Below are positions 11,901 to 25,363 of a stretch of 64,000 bases of DNA, in pieces. A program made the translations under genes and the position numbers. Under the pieces are notes generated by a model. The model was given only the letters and a program-made list of their open reading frames with translations. It had not been told where the DNA came from and searched no databases. This DNA comes from Cannabis sativa. Lineage: Eukaryota; Streptophyta; Magnoliopsida; Rosales; Cannabaceae. Position 1 is the stretch's first letter. Each line of letters starts with the position of its first letter. The stretch is from the NCBI RefSeq assembly GCF_029168945.1, contig NC_083604.1, positions 68,154,211 through 68,218,210 of the forward strand. The letters are read 5' to 3'.

Positions 11901-13077
11901 AATAGAAAAATCAGATGCTTGAAAGATTGAATGATTACTTATGGCTTCATTCAATTTTGAGAAGAAATAATTTCCTCTGATCTCAATTAAAATATCCTAG
12001 TAGGCAGTAGGGACATTACCCTCCTGAGCCATCTCCGTTAACTCTTCCCTCCCTTTAGTGATAGTCCTTAAGCGAAGTTATCATATTTGGCTTGTGATTC
12101 CTCTTTGGATGGTCATTTATGTCATCTGTTGCATGCATGCAGGCTACAACTCCAGAATACAAGGCCTATCAAGAGCAGGTTCTCAACAATTGCTCAAAAT
12201 TTGCACAGGTATCATATCAAGTATTTCTATGTAGTATATTAAGAAATTTCGCAAACTTTTTTTTAATTTCAATGTTTTCTCAAGCTTTTCTTTATAGTAA
12301 GAAAACACAATAAACAAGTATTTGCAGACATAAATCATTTGTCTCTGATTTATTTATTTAAGCGTTCCCATACCTGAAGTTTGACATGGTTGCAGACTCT
12401 GGCTGAAAGGGGCTATGAGCTTGTTTCTGGTGGAACTGATAACCACTTGGTCTTGGTTAACTTGAAAAAGAAGGTAATAGACTAATGGCTGTTCTTATTT
12501 TTTTTCTCTTCAACTGATAAAATAAATATGGAACCCATTAGTATATATTGTATTGATCCATCCTGGTATCCTGAAATTTATAAAGAGCAATGAATCTCTC
12601 TTATCCTTCTCTGGAATTTTGTACAGGGTATTGATGGCTCCAGAGTTGAGAAGGTTTTGGAAGCTGTTCACATCGCTGCTAACAAGAACACCGTCCCTGG
12701 AGATGTTTCAGCCATGGTTCCTGGTGGTATTAGGATGGGTAATAGCCTCTTCTCATTTGGATTGTACTAGTGCTTTCTCTACTAAATGGTTTACTCAGTA
12801 TATCTTCTTGTGCACTACAGGAACTCCTGCTCTTACCTCAAGAGGATTTATTGAGGAAGATTTTGCCAAGGTTGCAGAATTCTTTGATGCTGCTGTGACT
12901 TTGGCCTTGAAAATCAAGGGAGAAGCAGCAGGTACAAAGTTGAAGGACTTTGTGGCCTCCTTGCAGGCCCCTCACATCCAATCCGAGGTTGCAAAGCTCA
13001 AACATGATGTGGAAGAGTATGCCAAGCAGTTCCCTACAATTGGGTTTGAGAAGGAAACCATGAAGTACAAGCATTAA
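8910..13077 (+). CDS. SHM1: Serine hydroxymethyltransferase, mitochondrial (14 exons, 517 aa)
   Basis: Exons: 8910-8999, 9157-9207, 9318-9404, 9670-9791, 9930-10006, 10376-10500, 10753-10845, 11050-11142, 11259-11456, 11572-11676, 12143-12208, 12396-12473, 12627-12738, 12821-13077. They sum to 517 codons plus stop, the length I recall for Arabidopsis SHM1. The N-terminus [20 protein letters not shown] is a basic, Ser-rich mitochondrial presequence. The PLP enzyme converts glycine plus methylene-THF to serine in the matrix, working after glycine decarboxylase in photorespiration and one-carbon metabolism. Visible landmarks are [37 protein letters not shown] and [13 protein letters not shown], whose Lys (about residue 287) forms the Schiff base. 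The C-terminus is [13 protein letters not shown]. All borders are GT-AG and no lesion is seen. SHM1 versus SHM2 paralogy is not resolved. Confidence 0.95.
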
Positions 13078-13994
13078 GGGAGACATCCTCATGTTCTAGG
13101 TATGCAAATGAATGAATGTCCATGTATCTAATTCATCGGTGATTGAAAAGTTCGGATTCTTTAAACTTGTTTGTCATAGCTTTGAAAGTACTTTCAGAGC
13201 CTAAAAGTTATTTGGGTAATTATTTAAATGTGTTTTTTGTATTCGAAAGCTCTTTTGAAAAAAAACAAAGGATGCTAATTTGAGTTTTAATGAAATTTTA
13301 AAGTTTATATATTTTAAATATTTCGTGGGTTTTTCTTTCACTGATTACAAGTATGGAACAGAATAGGCACTGTATGCAGACGCGAAGAGGAGTTTCCCAT
13401 TTGACAAATGAGAAGGACCATATGCGAAGGAGTTTAATCTTGAGGCTTTTATACCTTACCTACAGATTTAGGAGACCTCAATTTGGTTCTTCAAGAAGTA
13501 TATGTAAATACACTATTTGAGGCCCTGTAATGCAATAAAACTACATAACTCTTATCTCTTTTATTTATGTGATATGTTGACATAGCAAACTCCCTTTAAT
13601 TGGTTTAATAAAAGCATAATCCTACTAGTGCTCAAACCAAATGAATTGATCTCATGTTTATGTTACAAGACAAAAACCTGACTCAAACATATTAAAAGTT
13701 GCATATTCTATATTCTAATTGAAAGAGAATAAGAAAACTCAATCTTACCTTAAAAGTTGATGGTTGACCTAAGAAAGTCAGGTGGAACTCCAATCTTCCT
13801 AAAGTATAACCTCAAATTGATTATAGAACTTGGAAAATGATGGGATGTGTAAGAGTATAAGCAGTTAGTTTTATGATAGGTCCAATCCTAAGATATTTGT
13901 TCCATTTTTGTGGATAAAAATTCCATTTTTTTTTATTAGTAAAATGAAGTTGTTTGACGTAAGAAGGGGAGAGTTGTTAAGAGCTTTTGTAATA
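13078..13994. other. SHMT 3' UTR and upstream region of the oligopeptidase gene
   Basis: A CTGTAATGCAATAAAAC stretch near 13525-13541 holds an AATAAA-type polyadenylation signal that could serve SHMT. The remainder leads into the next gene on the same strand. No other feature is visible. Confidence 0.5.
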
Positions 13995-16900
13995 ATGAAT
14001 ATGGTCATGGCAACAACGCGCATTGGCCTCTCACGCTCAGTAGTACAACCTCTTCTCCTTAAACACTCTCACTCATTTCATCGTTGCTCTCGCTCTTCTT
14101 CGCATAAACATTTACTCAAATCCCATCCTTGTCCTCTCTGGTCTTCTTCCTTCTCCTTTTGTCTACACAAATCTACTATCACCACCGTTACACCTTCACC
14201 GTTCTCTCGCTCTTGCTCTGTTCGCCCTTCTTCATCCATGGCTGCTGCCGCCACCGCCTCTGCTGCTCTTGACGATTCGCTTCAAGCCAACCCACTTCTT
14301 CAAGAGTTTGAATTCCCGCCCTTCGATTCCGTCGATGCCACCCACGTTAGGCCTGGGATTCGTGCCCTGTTGAAAAAACTTGTACGGATTGAAATCCCTT
14401 CTTTGTGGGGAACGCAACATGAAAAAGAGAGAAGCTTTTGTCGATTTCATTTTGTGGGGTTTTGGGTTTGGTTTGGTTGTGATAATGGGTGTGTTTTTTG
14501 TTGTTTTCTTTAGGAGGCTGATTTGGATGAATTGGAGCTAACAGTTGAACCGTCTTGGCCTAAATTGGTTGAGCCTTTAGAGAAGATCGTGGACAAATTG
14601 ACTGTCGTTTGGGGAGTTGTCAACCATCTTAAATCTGTCAAGGATTCCACCGAGCTTCGTTCTGCCATTGAAGAAGTCCAGGTATGCACTTTTAAATACA
14701 TGTGAAAGTGCTTTCTTTTGATGATGCTTTTTTAGCTTCTGCAATTACGATGAAAATAAGAAAGCATAGGAAGTGAAAGTGTATGATTATGTGTATCTTC
14801 TTTATACGATGGCATTGTTTGTTTGTGGTTTGCAGCCAGAGAAGGTCAAGTTCTTGCTAAGGTTGGGACAAAGTAAGCCCATCTACAATGCATTCAAAAG
14901 TATTCGAGAATCCCCTGATTGGCATACCTTAAGTGAAGCACGTAAACGCATAGTGGAAGGTGAGTATCAAGACTATTTGATACTACGTGAATGGAGGCCA
15001 TAGTCTATCTTTTTCGTTTCTTTGTTGTTTAAATGTTGTCAAGATTGGAAACTTTCCATGTAGCTTATACCGGTAATGTTATCCACAAAAGGTGGTATTA
15101 TAATAAGTATCTAAAGCTCTGTAATCTAAACTTGTTCTTGTGCAACATCGTGACTGGATTCTGTGATAGCAGTTATGATAGCTTGCTGCTGTTTTCTGAT
15201 GACAGTGTATTTATATTCCGTGAATCTCATATGGCTGCTAACTAGTTCTGCTTGTCTACATAAAAAACTTCTGTTAAAACTTTAGTATATGGGGCGTGAT
15301 TAATCCATCTACTTACTATCACATAGTTACTTGTATAGTTTAGCTTAACCGTCTTGTCTGACAGTTCCCCTTGTATATTTATTGTGCACATTCAGGCCAA
15401 ATAAAGGAAGCAGTTCTCAGTGGTGTTGCTCTTAAAGATGATGAAAGGGACAACTTTAACAAAATTGAACAGGTATGCTTAAGTTAGTATTGTTAAAGCA
15501 AGGAGAACAGAAGGCTTCTCTTCTCCCTCCACCTTTAACAAAGAAAAAAAAAAGTTATTTCTCTAGTGTTTGCCTAGTGCTAATTGTAAACTATAAACAC
15601 TGGAACCCAAATATGTCTCTCTTAAATGAATAAGTGAGTTTCCTAAAAAGAAAGATAATTTTGGATATGGGAACTATTGAAGCTGTAGATTGGTTAGGTT
15701 TCTTCCTCAGTCTTTTTAGGATGAAAAGTTCATATCAGATTTCTAATAAGTCTTAAATTTATTTGCAGGAACTGCAAAGACTATCTCAAAAGTTTGAAGA
15801 AAATGTTTTAGATGCAACAAAAAAGTTTGAGAAACTAATTACTGATAAGAAAGAAATTGAGGGATTGCCTGCTACTGCTCTTGGGTTGGCTGCACAAACT
15901 GCTGCTTCAAAGGTATTCCCATTGAAACAATTGGCTTTTTAGCTTTTTCATCTGGCTGCTCTATAAGTTTCATTCTTCATGTTCGTTACAATTGCTTTTC
16001 ATTAGTATAGCTTGATACATCTGCTTTTACCTTCAGGGGCATGAAAATGCCACCGCCGAGAGTGGTCCCTGGATGATCACATTAGATGCTCCGAGTTTTC
16101 TCGCTGTCATGCAACATTGTAAAAACCGGTCATTGCGTGAGGAAATTTACCGTGCTTATATTACTCGTGCCTCTAGTGGGGATCTAGATAATACATCCAT
16201 CATTGAAGAAATTTTGAAGCTTAGATTGGAGAAGGCCAAGCTTCTTAATTACAATAACTTTGCTGAGGTTGTGGTAGTATCTTATTTTATAATAAATTTG
16301 TCTTTTGCAACTCAACTACCGAAGGTATGATGAAACACAATCTTACAGGTTAGCATGGCAACCAAAATGGCAACTGTTGAAAAAGCAGAAGAACTTCTGG
16401 AAAAGCTTCGCAGTGCTTCATGGGGTCCTGCAGTTCAAGGTAAGGCATTCAGATGTTTGTTTACAAGTTTCCTTTCCATAATTGTCCATTTGTGTTTATT
16501 TTAAATTTGACACATTAATGTGCAAGATCTATGCTAAAACGAAGCAAACTTCATATCAGACAATATACAGAACAAGTGTTTTAAACTTTTAAGTAGAAGT
16601 TGGACTTCTTTTAGTTGGATTTTAAAGTCTCCTGTTATAACTATATACATATATTGATACCTTTTAACTTTCCGGAGAATAGCTGTTGAGGTTTATTTTT
16701 TTTCCTTCCTTGTAGATCTTGAAGACCTTAAGAATTTTTCCAAGAAGCAAGGGGCATTAGAAGCTGATGACTTGAGCCATTGGGACATGACCTTTTGGAG
16801 CGAGAGGCTTCGTGAGTCCAAATATGACATCAATGAGGTTGGATTTCTCTTATACTCTCTTCATGTGCAGTATGCGTGTCTTTGCAAGTTCTGATTTAGT

Positions 16901-19900
16901 ATGAACCATTGTGAACTATTAGCTTCCTCTACGCAAAATATATTTACTATTTTTTAGTAGAAGAATAGAGAATCTTATTGACGTGTGTGTGGTTTTGATT
17001 TGCTACTGAGGTTTGAAATTGAAAGTATTGCAAAATATATTAGTACTTTTATGTTATGAGGAATCTCCCATTCCATTAGAGCTGTGTATTTTTGTTTTGA
17101 TGATGAAAGTTATCATATGATACATTATTTATATACTATTATATTTTTCAAAAGAGAAAAAGCAGGAATGCTTTATTTGGTTATAAATTGGTTTTTCTGG
17201 GTTCTGAGCTTTTTCTGATTTCATTTTTAATTATCATTCTGAATTTATCAAAGCCCTGAGTTTTGATTCAAAGACTTATGTGTGAGCCTTTGTACACAGG
17301 AAGAATTGCGTCCATATTTCTCATTACCAAAGGTTATGAATGGGCTTTTTGACCTTGCGAAGACTCTTTTTGGAATTGAAATTGAAGCGGCTGATGGTCA
17401 GGCTCCGGTATGTATATTGTCCACTTCATTTCTGGTTTATGTGGATTACTTCTTTCTAAAACTCAAAATCAAAATAATATTCGGTTATCTTTCAGGTGTG
17501 GAACAAGGATGTTCGATTCTACTGTGTCAAAGATATTTCAGGTGAACCTGTTGCATACTTTTATTTTGATCCTTATGCTCGGCCTTCAGAGAAAAGGGGA
17601 GGTGCCTGGATGGATGAGGTTGTTGCTCGAAGTCGTGTGTTGTCGCGCAATGGCACATCTGCAAGGTTGCCTGTTGCTCACATGGTTTGCAATCAGACAC
17701 CACCAGTGGGAAACAAGCCCAGTTTAATGACCTTCCGTGAGGTAAACCTTAACTTAAGAATTTGACAAGCCATTTACTAATAAGCATGATCTATTAAAAA
17801 TAAAAATTGATCCATAACTATAATACCATTCAGTGCTAAAAATTTTGGAGAGAAGTGCTACAAGAAAATAAAATGGGATTATTTTTATTATTATTGAAAT
17901 GAGGCTCCCCTCTCCCCACCTAACCCTCAAATATTTGGAGACTCAGGCCACCAAATTATAGCAATTGCTATGTGGGTACCCATGCCTAACCGTTTGAGCT
18001 ACCCAATTGGGATAATAAAATGGGATTATTTTTGTTGATATTGTGGTGTGGAGTGGAAAATCATCTACTTCCTCAAGCCCTACTATGGTCCCATTTGGGG
18101 TTATTGGAGGGAGGAGTGGAAGATTTTTTTAACGTACATATTTATTGCAGTGAATCACATTTTAGGATGTATTGTAGACTCACTCTGGAACGGCATTGAA
18201 GCATGGGATGTTTCTATATGTGATCATCAAGACATAAGATTAGGAATTGTGATATCTTTTGCAGGTAGAGACTGTCTTCCATGAATTTGGTCATGCACTT
18301 CAGCATATGCTGACTAAGCAGGATGAGGGTTTGGTTGCTGGTATTCGAGGAGTTGAATGGGATGCTGTTGAATTGCCGTCACAATTCATGGAAAACTGGT
18401 GTTATCATAGGTATATATATATTTATACATATATAAATTTAGGGATTTCCAATCAACATGGTTGAATTAGGTAATAATTTTCTTAAACCATATTAAAACT
18501 TGCTTTATGTGGTAGGGATACTTTAATGGGTATAGCAAAACATTACGAAACTGGGGAAAGTCTTCCTGAAGAAGTATATTTGAAGCTTCTTGCAGCTAGG
18601 ACTTTCCGTGCAGGGTCTCTTAGTCTTCGCCAGGTTTGTACAATTTTTCTTTCAGTTGAACTATCATTTTTTTTTGATATTATATTTACTCTTGCGAGAA
18701 TGGTACATCTAGCTTGTTTTATCAATTCATTGCTTTTCAAATATCTAGATAATAAAAATTACCGTGACAAATATTTTTAAAATTAAGGTCTTTCATACAA
18801 GTTATTGATATTCTTTATTGTCAGATCAAATTCGCAAGTCTGGATTTGGAGCTGCATACAAAGTATGTTCCCGGTGGCTCAGAATCCATTTATGATATTG
18901 ATCGCAAGGTTTCTGAAAGAACACAAGTGATCCCTCCTCTGCCTGAAGACAGATTCCTTTGCGGTTTTAGCCATATCTTTGCAGGTTTGCCTTTTCCTTC
19001 CCTAATTTGATTTCAAATTCAAGAAATTTTTCGTCTTAGCAACTACTTATCAATACGTCTCTTTGCAACTTTTAGGTGGTTATGCAGCTGGGTACTACAG
19101 CTACAAGGTATATATTGCTTCCAATAAGGTTATGATGAAAATAGTCCGCCCACCTTTCATCTTGAGTTTACCTACAGAAAGAGGTGGCGGAAAAAGAAAG
19201 AAAAAAACCAATAACAAAACATTTGGAAATCTGTAATTGATCTTGGAGCATTGTATTGTTATTATTTTTTCTATCCTCATTTTTCCAAAGGGTACCTGCA
19301 GAAAGGTAGCAGGTTGGGGATGGGAACAAATAACTTCCAAGAAGATTCTAGGCTTGTAGCTCTTTGAGCAATAAATATCTTTTTCTCTCATGTCTCCTGA
19401 GGCAAATTTCTATTTTTCTTTCTCAGTGGGCTGAGGTTTTGTCAGCAGATGCCTTCTCTGCCTTTGAGGATGCTGGATTGGATGACATCAAGGTAAATGC
19501 AGAAGAATTCCTAAGAAGGCTCTTTTTTCTTATCGTAATACTTTATACTTTAACCTTTGAGTCCCAAGTGGTGGTCTAGTGGTAAGGAGGAGTCTTGGAA
19601 AGTGCTGGTAGGCATTTGTTCCAAAGGCTCGAATCCCCACAGGGTCACAAGCTCAAAACAACCTTGGGGCCACTGTGAGGTCTCCCGGCAGTAGAACGGC
19701 GAAAATTAAAAAAGAAAAGTAAAAATAAATAATACTACTTTAAACTTTGTGTGTTTAACATGAGCTTGGATTTGTTTTTTTGGGTATATAGCATTTTGCG
19801 ACACTAGTATATATTGAAACCTGATGAGTAATGAAAGGTTCAATATCAGAACCTGAGGCAGGTTGGGAAAACGAAACATTCATCGTTGCCGAAACCTAGT

Positions 19901-20484
19901 TTTATTGAGTTGGAAGTTACTTTATTCATAATGGTGAAATGAAGTAAATAATACCGTTGGCTCAACTTTTTGCATACTTTCATAATTGTACTTGATACTT
20001 GTGAGACTTAGAAGACTTGTATGCTGTTTGTGTTTTGCTAACATTTCTGTAAAATGGAATCAATGTAGAAATCTTTGTTGTTTTGATGCATCATGTAGCT
20101 AAGTATTGTCATGTTATTATAGGCTGTCAAAGAAACAGGGAACAAGTTCAGAGAAACCGTCCTTGCTCTTGGAGGTGGAAAAGCACCACTAGAGGTCAGA
20201 CCTTTCTCTCCAGAGAATGTTAATGTGAATCCAACCTTTCTTCTTTGCTGGAGAACTGTTGTGTTTGTTCATAATCATCTTGATATTCTTGCTATTTTAC
20301 TCAAATCCACACATAATTGTGGTTTGCCATAGGGACTTGTTTACCATCTGATTCTTGATGACTGTTCTTATTAAGCAAATTTTCTGAACACCACCAGGTA
20401 TTTGTGGCATTCCGAGGTCGCGAACCTTCACCTGAGGCACTGCTTAGGCACAATGGCCTTTTAGACGTTGCAGCCTTTGCTTGA
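13995..20484 (+). CDS. OOP: Organellar oligopeptidase, M3 family metallopeptidase (17 exons, about 792 aa)
   Basis: Exons: 13995-14381, 14514-14681, 14836-14959, 15396-15472, 15769-15912, 16037-16267, 16349-16439, 16716-16837, 17300-17407, 17496-17741, 18265-18410, 18516-18633, 18825-18984, 19076-19107, 19427-19492, 20123-20194, 20398-20484. All phases close. It is a thimet-type zinc oligopeptidase: HEFGH at about residues 572-576 supplies two zinc ligands and the catalytic Glu, and the downstream [11 protein letters not shown] supplies the third ligand. The enzyme degrades short peptides, including cleaved presequences, in mitochondria and chloroplasts (Arabidopsis OOP/TOP1). The Ser/Arg-rich N-terminal extension of about 90 residues marks the organellar rather than the cytosolic (TOP2) form. 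Three in-frame ATGs lie close together (13995, 14001, 14007) and the last has the best plant context. A further in-frame ATG at 13908 lies in what looks like leader. Introns are enlarged by two SINEs. Confidence 0.94.
17887..18013 (-). mobile_element. tRNA-derived SINE in oligopeptidase intron 10
   Basis: On the minus strand the 127-bp insert starts with a Pol III A-box-like TAGCTCAAACGGTTAGGCAT and ends in an AATAATAATAAA tail. It is flanked by an identical 20-bp target duplication (17867-17886 and 18014-18033). The long duplication and A-rich tail fit LINE-assisted retroposition. It is antisense to the host gene. Confidence 0.75.
19560..19736 (+). mobile_element. tRNA-derived SINE, family 2, in oligopeptidase intron 15
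   Basis: An A-box GTGGTCTAGTGGTAAGG and a B-box GGCTCGAATCCCC are spaced as in a tRNA promoter. They are followed by a tRNA-unrelated body and an A-rich tail (AAAATTAAAAAAGAAAAG). The flanks ACTTTAACCTTTG (19547-19559) and ACTTTAAACTTTG (19737-19749) form a 13-bp target duplication with one mismatch. A second copy of the family lies at 37309-37461. Confidence 0.75.
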
Positions 20485-21224
20485 TTTGCAATGTTGATGA
20501 TCAGCTGTTGCATGGAGCTGTGAAATGGAGTTGCAGGGTTGTTTGTGTGGTTTTCTAATTGTCGAGCAGGGGCGGGGCGATTGGGGTTAAAAAACTCTTA
20601 AGAAGCAGCAGACGTCTGAACAGGTTGCTAAAACTTTCTGAGGATGTCTAGAACTTGTCTTGATTAAACTGTCCTAACGAACTTCTCCCCAGTTGTCCTT
20701 TGTGGTCACCAACATGTTCCTTGCAAAATCTTATTTTCTATACAACTACCCGTCCTATGCAACAATATATAATTTAATATTCAATAGCTTTTATTTATTT
20801 ATTATACATGTAAAAGCTAGCCTTTAACTTTAAAGCCAGATTCACTGTTTTTCCGCACTTGGAAAATAATTTACTAGTTTTCAACAAATAAAATTGGAAA
20901 AAATGAAGTGATCGTAGATTTAAGAATTTGAGTTTTAAAAAGTTGAATATGTGGAATACTATTTATTTTTACTTGGGGTATTATTTGTTTTTATTGGTAG
21001 AGACAAATTTATTATTGGTATATGGAGAAGTTGTAATCTAATTATTTTTAGAGAAGTTCAACTAAATAACCTCTATTAATCTATTTAACACATAATTATA
21101 AGTGAATCCTCTTAAAAGATTTTCATAAAAATGATTCTATCCACATAAAAATTCTAAATACTCTTAGCTTAGGTTTGTATTTTCTTTTTTCTTTTCCTTT
21201 TCTTTTGAAAGTTAAGAATTTTAA
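20485..21224. other. 3' UTR of the oligopeptidase gene and AT-rich spacer
   Basis: No ORF, RNA gene or repeat border is seen. The 3' end of the mRNA is probably within the first 250-350 bases. Confidence 0.5.
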
Positions 21225-21713
21225 GGTGACGTTTGGTAACACTTTTTTAATCAATTTTTTGTTTTTAAAAGTGAAAAAGTAAAAATATTTTTCAAAAATA
21301 TGTTTTATAAAACTGTTTTTACTTTTCAATTTTATAATTAGAAATCAAAATTTTAAAAACAAAAAAAATCACTTTCAATATTTTTTTAAACAGCTTTTTT
21401 TCTTAATCAATCTTTTAGATTACAACCAGACCCAGACAAAAATCCCCTTCTCACGGCCTTGGCGCTGAACCCGGCTTCTGACCCGAACCCGAATCTAACC
21501 CCGGATCTTGATCCGACTTAAATAAAATCAAAAAATAAAAATAAAAATGAACTTTACAGAACACACTTTTGTTTTATAGTTTTTAAAATTGAAAAACAAA
21601 AGTGGTTACAGAACGCATTTTTGTTTTTTAAAAATAAATTTTTTAAAAACAAAAATTTTACTTTCATTTTGTGATTAAAAAATTAAAAAACAAAAGTGTT
21701 ACCAAACGACACC
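21225..21713. mobile_element. MITE, 489 bp, with GC-rich centre
   Basis: The element begins GGTGACGTTTGGTAACACTT and ends AAGTGTTACCAAACGACACC, a near-perfect terminal inverted repeat that extends inward with decay. Flanking TAA (21222-21224 and 21714-21716) could be a 3-bp target duplication of PIF/Harbinger type, though a longer degraded duplication is possible. The centre (about 21428-21520) is unusually GC-rich, with GACCCGAACCCG and CCCCGGATC words like those in the array at 59283-59875. Confidence 0.7.
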
Positions 21714-21719
21714 TAAGTC

Positions 21720-23384
21720 TTTAAAAATGAGCAAACCAAACGCTGTTCGATCACAAAAAATGGCACCATCAATAGTTACCTTGATTGCATTCTCTTGCGG
21801 CTTAACTTGAAATTTCGCTCTATTACTAGCTTCAAAAATTAAAAGAGAAGCCTCTGAACCTCTATTTTGGGCTGACTTTCATTGCACAAGACAATTCATA
21901 GATGAGATGAGAACACCATCTACCGTAGCATACTTTTGGTTCTAAACCAACTTGTTTTGAGCCTTCCATAACTCCCAGCACAACATAACAGCCTCCCCAC
22001 ACTTGTCCTTATTGCACTTTTGCAAAATTTACTCAAACCAGGTGCTAAAATTAGCAGCAACAATCGGCCTAATCCCAGCCAAAAGCCTCTGCCAGCATTG
22101 AGCAGCAAATGAAACAGGAAATAAGCACATGAAAAATAGTTTTCTCACTTTTGACAAACAGGGCACATAATTTGAACTGGGACCCTTTTACTACTTAATT
22201 GAGTCAAGGTGGGTAAATAATTTGAAGCAACTCGCCATACCAAATTAAGAGCTTTCAGTGGTACCTTTAAATTCTAGAGCTTGCGCCAGAACTCGTTTCT
22301 GAAAGGCCTAGGCCCAAACTAACAGACTTTTGTCATCATCATCATGGCAAAACATTCGATACCCTATCTCAAGGAGATTCTTCCCCAATTTCTGAGTCAC
22401 AAACTCTTTCTTCAGTCCTACTCTCCTCGTTCTCTTGAGATAGCATGCCAAGCGAAAAGGATCCTCAGACAAGAATAATTGAGGGCAAGTCCAACAACAC
22501 AGCTGCAATCTAATTTCCTTTCTGAGCTTGTATCAACTTGTATGTATTACACACCGAGTAGAAACCATGATGCTCCTTAGACAAAAAAACGATCATCAGC
22601 TACATTCAGACTCAATGGAACTGCCAAAATATATTGTTGATCGTGCTCATTAAAAGATCTTTAATAATATCTAAATTTCATTCACTCTTATCAGTATACA
22701 TCAACGAGCTCACCTTATGGCCCACCAAATATTGGGCACCTAAAGTAACAAAAGGGCACACATCATCAAGAAGCCATGGCTGATGCAAAATATCAACCTT
22801 CACACTAGAACCTGTTTCCCAACAAACCCAAGACATGAAAAGCTTTTGCGATTTCGAAGACGCTCTTCCACACAAAACTTGGATTATTACAAAGGGATAC
22901 TGAAAGAAAATTATCCATGGGAAAATAACGAGCCTTATATAACCTACTCACCAAAGAGTTTGGTTTTTGTCAGTAAACGCCACCCTTACTTTTCCAACAT
23001 TGTCAAATGAAAGTCACGACGATTACGAAAGCCCACTCCACCCATAGTTTTATGTCTACTTTGCGAGATCACAAAAGAATCACTTTCATTCATGTGCATA
23101 ACCTGGGCCAAGACAAGAATGTCTATTCTTTCTTACCTTACGAACGAAGGTGACCATGGGGGCGGACCGGTTCCTTCTTTCTTTATGTTATGTTGGTTGT
23201 GGTGGAGGGCACTTAATTCTTTCACAACCCATCCAATGAACACCGCCACATGAGAAGAATTTGAATGCCACCAAAACTTACTCGTAATTCTCTCCAAATT
23301 TTTAGACACATCAATTGAGAGCAAGAAAACACTCACGACATACGTAGGCAATGACTGAGCAACCATTTTAATAAGAACCTCTTT
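21720..23384 (-). pseudogene. LINE ORF2 relic, 3' part (RT end, zinc-binding domain, start of RNase H)
   Basis: On the minus strand the decayed frames read SLPTYVVSVFLLSIDV, FWWHSNSSHV, then GSSVKVDILHQPWLLDDV, and later WKSAQNRGSEASLLIFEA and VKPQENAIKVTIDGAIF. This is the order RT thumb, linker, zf-RVT region, start of RNase H seen in plant L1-type LINEs and in the intact copy at 47465. The upstream half of the same LINE is at 34771-36085. The two were one fragment before the LTR element landed. Stops and frameshifts are numerous. Confidence 0.75.
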
Positions 23385-23389
23385 CTCAG

Positions 23390-24709
23390 TGTTGCAATAT
23401 TTTGCACACGCAAGTGTACGTATCGTTTCAAGTAGTAAACTCACCAGGAGTGAGGTCGATCCCACAGGGAGTGCAGTTAAGTATGTTAAAATTAAACCTT
23501 TACTTCTATTTGGTTGAATGAAAATTAAGAAAGAATTAAAAATAAGGAACTCGTAAGAAGCAATTATTTAAGAAAATTGGCAGTTAATAAAAACTAGGGC
23601 TTCGATTTCAATTGTTTCTATTGATTATGGCCTAATATGATTATTTTCCTAATATTAATTTCTATGCAATGGCAGGTTTACTAAGGTAATTTATAGTCTT
23701 CTCAGATATATAAATCTCAATTACATGCAAACTTTCTACTCTCGTGATAAATTTAACATGCAACAGGCATTAAACACAGAAACCTTATAAGCTATCTAAA
23801 CCATATAGGTACTCTCGTCCTATATCGAAATTCAGTTATATTTCACTATAGCATAATTGACACTCACTTCTCAGATCTCGCATCAAAATCATAAACAGTT
23901 AATTGGTGGCCAGACAATTAAAAGTAAATAAGTACGAATGATATAAAATACATAGAAATTAGGGGGAAAATAAATCATATTAAAACCATAAAACAATGTT
24001 AAACAATATCCATCTAACCCTAATAAAGTGTTTAGCTATACATGTTCATGGAAGCACAATTACACATATTAACTTTAAGAAAAGAGATGAAAATAGAGAA
24101 GAGAAGAAGAGAAAATGCTGAAAACCCTGAGAAGTATGCCTCCAATATTGCAGTTGATCTCTCCACTCTGTATCTGAATTCTCTCTTTTTTTCTCTCTGA
24201 AATTGCTTGCTGAAATCAACTCCCTTCTTCCCTTTATATAGGCATTGAAGGCCTAAAAATATGGAAAAAACGCACATGTTTAAATTCCCATTCGGATTTA
24301 AATTTTTGGAAAATCTCAGACGAGATATTTTTTCTGCTGCATCGACTGATAGTATTTTGGTCATAACTCTCTCGATATTGCTCGGAATTGGACGATTCAA
24401 GATGTTCCGGAAAGATAAAAGAGAGATATAGAACTTTTATGTTTTGACTTTTCTGAAAATCTAATCAGAAGATAGTTGAATTCAGGCTTGAAGTTGCAGC
24501 TTTATTTTCATGCACAGTTTTCTCTATTTTAAATATCATGATATTTTTATCTTTTTCCCATCTTTTTCTCTGATATTTTTCTAATCTTCTTCTATTTTAA
24601 ATCTGAAAAAATAAAAGATAACAAGAGTGAAAATGCTCCAAACACGATTTAAACTAAATTAAAAATATACTAAACTTAATCTAAAATTAATACTTAAAAT
24701 AACCTAACA
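23390..24709 (-). repeat. 3' LTR of the outer element (1320 bp)
   Basis: It begins TGTTGCAATATTTTGCAC and ends AACCTAACA on the plus strand, and pairs with 33442-34765. The stretch near 23450-23475 (GAGGTCGATCCCACAGGGAG) is a word shared with the LTRs of the inner element. Confidence 0.9.
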
Positions 24710-24722
24710 AATTCCCCTAAAC
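24710..24722 (-). other. Polypurine tract of the outer element
   Basis: On the minus strand GTTTAGGGGAATT directly abuts the 3' LTR start, as expected for the plus-strand priming site of a gypsy element. Confidence 0.75.
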
Positions 24723-25326
24723 TAAGCTTTTACTCGTCCTCGAGTAAGACACTAAATAAACATCAAACAAGTCAATCTCCAAAACATGAGTAATTTTCAA
24801 GTAGCTTCAATAACATGATTATGCAAAAATTCACTTATGCATATAATCCAGAATTTCAGTTCAATTACACCCTTGACATATTCCAATTTATTTTCATTTA
24901 GCCCATGAAACCATAGAATGCAATTAACTAACAATTAAACCATTTTATGCATGCCAAATACAATCATCAATCCACTAACCCAGAATTCCATATGCTTACA
25001 ATACTTACTATTCTCCACTAATATAGATTAATGCACAACTAAGAATCAGAAGGTCTTTCTAGGCTTGTAATGTTAGGCTTAGGGTGAAGGTAGTTGAAAG
25101 TGTCATTTAGGCTTTCCTATACCATAAGTTTCTCCAATCATGTCACCCAAAATATATTTCACACAATCCTAATACCCCTCTTTCTAATTGCATGAGAGAT
25201 TATTATTTTTTTCAACAAGATTGCAACAACTTTATGTTTATTTTTTTTTTCTAGATTTGACACTGATTGTCAGATTTTCTTTCTTTTCTCTCTCTCTTTT
25301 TTTTTTTCAAGTTGTTCCCAATCAAT

Positions 25327-25363
<37 letters not shown>

